This document shows, one piece after another, positions 59,318 through 64,000 of a stretch of 64,000 nt of DNA. The notes below the pieces were generated by a model that was given only the letters and a program-made list of their open reading frames with translations, did no database searches and was not told the origin of the DNA. Source of the stretch: Gp13-AA77 sp035949375 (GTDB taxonomy: Bacteria; Acidobacteriota; Terriglobia; UBA7540). The DNA lies in NCBI GenBank assembly GCA_035949375.1, contig DASZIG010000122.1:1-64000 (forward strand), given 5' to 3'. Both the position numbers and the translations under genes were made by a program. Within the stretch, counting starts at the first letter, position 1. Every line of letters begins with the position of its first letter.

Positions 59318-59345
<28 letters not shown>
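59231..59345. repeat. CAGTGGTTAGTGGCTAGTGGTC-type word repeat
   Basis: CAGTGGTTAGTCTTTAGTGG and CTAGTGGTCAG are followed about 60 bp on by the inverted form GCTAGCCACTGGTCAC. The right part runs into the 3' end of secA, supplying its stop codon. Same word class as 431-478 and the region near 23940. Confidence 0.6.
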
Positions 59346-62548
<3,203 letters not shown>

Positions 62549-63295
62549 GGAATCCTTGAGGAGGGCAATCCCCCCATCCTCATATGATTCTACTCAGGTA
62601 CGGCAGGGTGCGCAACGAAGGGACACGAGGTTGTCCCCCCGGGGTCGGCTGACTTTCAGGGTTGAATGGCGCCGACTTCGTACCCAAACCGCCGGCTTCG
62701 TTTTGCAAAATTTTAGATTCTTTTTTTGCCATTTGAGGTGCCATTGCCTGAACACTGAACATTTCGAGCCTGTCCCTGCTCCAGGGAGAGCGCGAGGCGT
62801 GATTCTGCAATTGGAATTGAGCCATTGGATCACCGGACGATTGTGTGCTCGGCTCATTGAGAGATTTCCTCCGCGCCTGGCGCCTTATAGCAGAGACCTG
62901 GCTTTGAGAGGATCTCACATTGGAGCTGGACGGGAGAGACGGCTAAGACCATCGAGAAACTTATTTTTGCTCAATGGCTTCAGCGAGTTCTCCTGTGGAA
63001 AAACGGGCTAACCCTCCCGCCCGGGCCCCGTTTGCTCCGCCAGAATCTTCTCTGCGGGCGCGGAAAAATTCACCACTGAGCGCACGGAGAACACGGAGAA
63101 AAGCAGCTTGAGCCTCTGCGGTTCAGCGGTGAGCCTTTTCTTCGGTTGTAGCCGTCGACTTTCCGAGCGATCATAAGCAGCCCCTTACATGCGGCGCACG
63201 GGCTTCAATTCTGTAACATCGTGAAGCCATACTTAGTGCCTGTCGGCGCCTGGCAACGAGGGCGCGGCATTTCAGCGATCGTCAAGGAGGCTCAC
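62549..63295. other. 747-bp intergenic region before the metallophosphoesterase gene
   Basis: No convincing gene. From about 62660 to 62780 it is AT-rich and reads like a degenerate dispersed repeat (TTTTGCAAAATTTTAGATTC, then a TTTTTTT run and GCCATTTGAGG). A CACGGAGAACACGGAG-type palindrome lies at 63069-63133. The start region at 63280-63298 has a good ribosome-binding site (AAGGAGG). Confidence 0.5.
63069..63133. repeat. CACTGAGCGCACGGAG-type imperfect palindrome
   Basis: The left arm TTCACCACTGAGCGCACGGAG (from 63069, imperfect) pairs with the right arm CCTCTGCGGTTCAGCGGTGAG (to 63133). Same word family as the 14792-14880 element. Confidence 0.5.
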
Positions 63296-64000
63296 GTGAA
63301 GATCAGTATCGACCCTGTAATCTCTGGCCGTCTCAAGGCAGCCTGGAATCAACTTTCCCCGAGCCAACAAGCGCAATTGGAGCCAGCCATTCTGAGCGCG
63401 CACCAACAAGCGCTGATCGTTTCGCAGACTAGACAGGCCCCGCCGCCGCCCGCCGCCCCGCACCCATTACTACTGGCTCACAGCGTGCTGACCGACGATT
63501 CCGACGGCGTCATCAACAGCCTTGAAGCTGGTATGGTGATCGACGTCGGCGCGGACGGCGCGATCTGGGGCACGGGCAAGTATGAGGATTTGGACCCAGG
63601 ATGGATCGAGGCGCTCACCGTGTTCCTGGAAAGCCTTCTGCCCATCATCGGAGGCAGGCACGCCTTTGTCACAACGCCCCAGATCATCCAGATACCAGAC
63701 ACCGTTCAGGTCGCGCTGGTCGGCGACTGGGGCACCGGCGACTGGCGCACGGCCGCCAACCCGGCGCCGAGCACCGATGTGGGCAACCAACTGGCACTCC
63801 TAAAGCCTGACTTAAACATCCATTTGGGCGACGTTTACTATGCCGGAACCGCCAACGAGGAGAAATATGAGCTCGTGAACATCTGGCCGAAGGGGTCCAT
63901 CGGGTCGCTGGCCATGAACTCCAATCACGAAATGTACTCCGGGGGAGCGCCATACTTCCAGGCGATAGCCCAGGCGCCGTTCGAGATGCAGAAAGGCTGC
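63296..64000 (+). CDS. Calcineurin-like metallophosphoesterase, 5' part only
   Basis: An open frame starts at GTG 63296 (ribosome-binding site AAGGAGG) and continues without a stop to the window edge (235 codons). After a Pro/Ala-rich linker comes the metallophosphoesterase core: VALVGDWGTGDW (GDxG), LNIHLGDVYYAG (GDxxY), then SLAMNSNHEMYSGG (the GNHE-like motif with Asn-His-Glu). The fold hydrolyses phosphomonoesters or nucleotides at a two-metal site. No signal peptide is seen; the rest lies outside the window. Confidence 0.82.
   Translation, partial: MKISIDPVISGRLKAAWNQLSPSQQAQLEPAILSAHQQALIVSQTRQAPPPPAAPHPLLLAHSVLTDDSDGVINSLEAGMVIDVGADGAIWGTGKYEDLDPGWIEALTVFLESLLPIIGGRHAFVTTPQIIQIPDTVQVALVGDWGTGDWRTAANPAPSTDVGNQLALLKPDLNIHLGDVYYAGTANEEKYELVNIWPKGSIGSLAMNSNHEMYSGGAPYFQAIAQAPFEMQKGC

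Overview
The window is GC-rich bacterial chromosome, most likely from an acidobacterium of the Solibacter/Bryobacter type. The main evidence is three long two-domain 'acidobacterial duplicated orphan permeases' (18006-26786) with a PadR regulator beside one of them. A secreted FG-GAP/ASPIC protein, DUF1080 and DUF885 proteins and several classes of simple-word intergenic repeats fit that lineage. This assignment is an inference from gene content; no rRNA gene is present.

Layout. 1-2.1 kb: the edge of an ISNCY-like insertion sequence, an orphan DUF433 protein and an MFS transporter with a small unknown partner. 2.3-7.8 kb: metH, a MetF-like reductase and a chlorite dismutase/HemQ-family protein. 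7.9-10.6 kb: a secreted Pro/Gly/Tyr-rich protein, a HIT hydrolase, a rare bacterial C2H2-finger protein and a PRC-barrel protein. 11-17.9 kb: gyrA, a secreted M48 peptidase and a four-gene LiaF-like/LytS/LytR operon. 18-27.2 kb: three orphan permeases and PadR. 27.3-33.2 kb: a signalling operon (MASE1/multi-PAS kinase, Rcp1-like regulator, receiver-CpaE ATPase). 33.5-37.6 kb: DUF1080, a sulfite-oxidase-like molybdoenzyme, DUF885 and a degenerate receiver.

The most unusual region is 37.8-40.6 kb, all on the minus strand. A Ro60/TROVE protein gene is preceded by a 130-nt element (39273-39402) that folds as a complete tRNA cloverleaf circularly permuted in the D-loop. Its acceptor stem is closed by a short loop, and a GNRA tetraloop sits where the anticodon loop should be. 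Upstream lie a small four-cysteine protein gene, a second weaker copy of the same layout (40069-40186), three more D-arm-like words and a good sigma70 promoter (40532-40561). This looks like a Ro60-Y RNA locus with tRNA-mimic RNAs.

40.7-47.7 kb: a membrane protein with a PLD-like domain, a cytochrome P450, a large unknown protein with a PD-(D/E)XK-like signature, and a DCC-lipase maturation factor fusion behind a three-copy repeat array. 47.8-56.4 kb: a Tat-exported FG-GAP protein; an APC permease, zinc phospholipase C/P1-nuclease-like protein, adenosine deaminase and HAD operon; a tiny basic protein; and a UvrD/PcrA helicase. 56.6-64 kb: a sigma-54 activator, a DUF4337 protein, SecA with a large insertion, and the start of a metallophosphoesterase cut by the window edge.

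Most genes are ordinary housekeeping or lineage-typical genes. Coordinates use the start codon judged best, which is often internal to the longest open frame.
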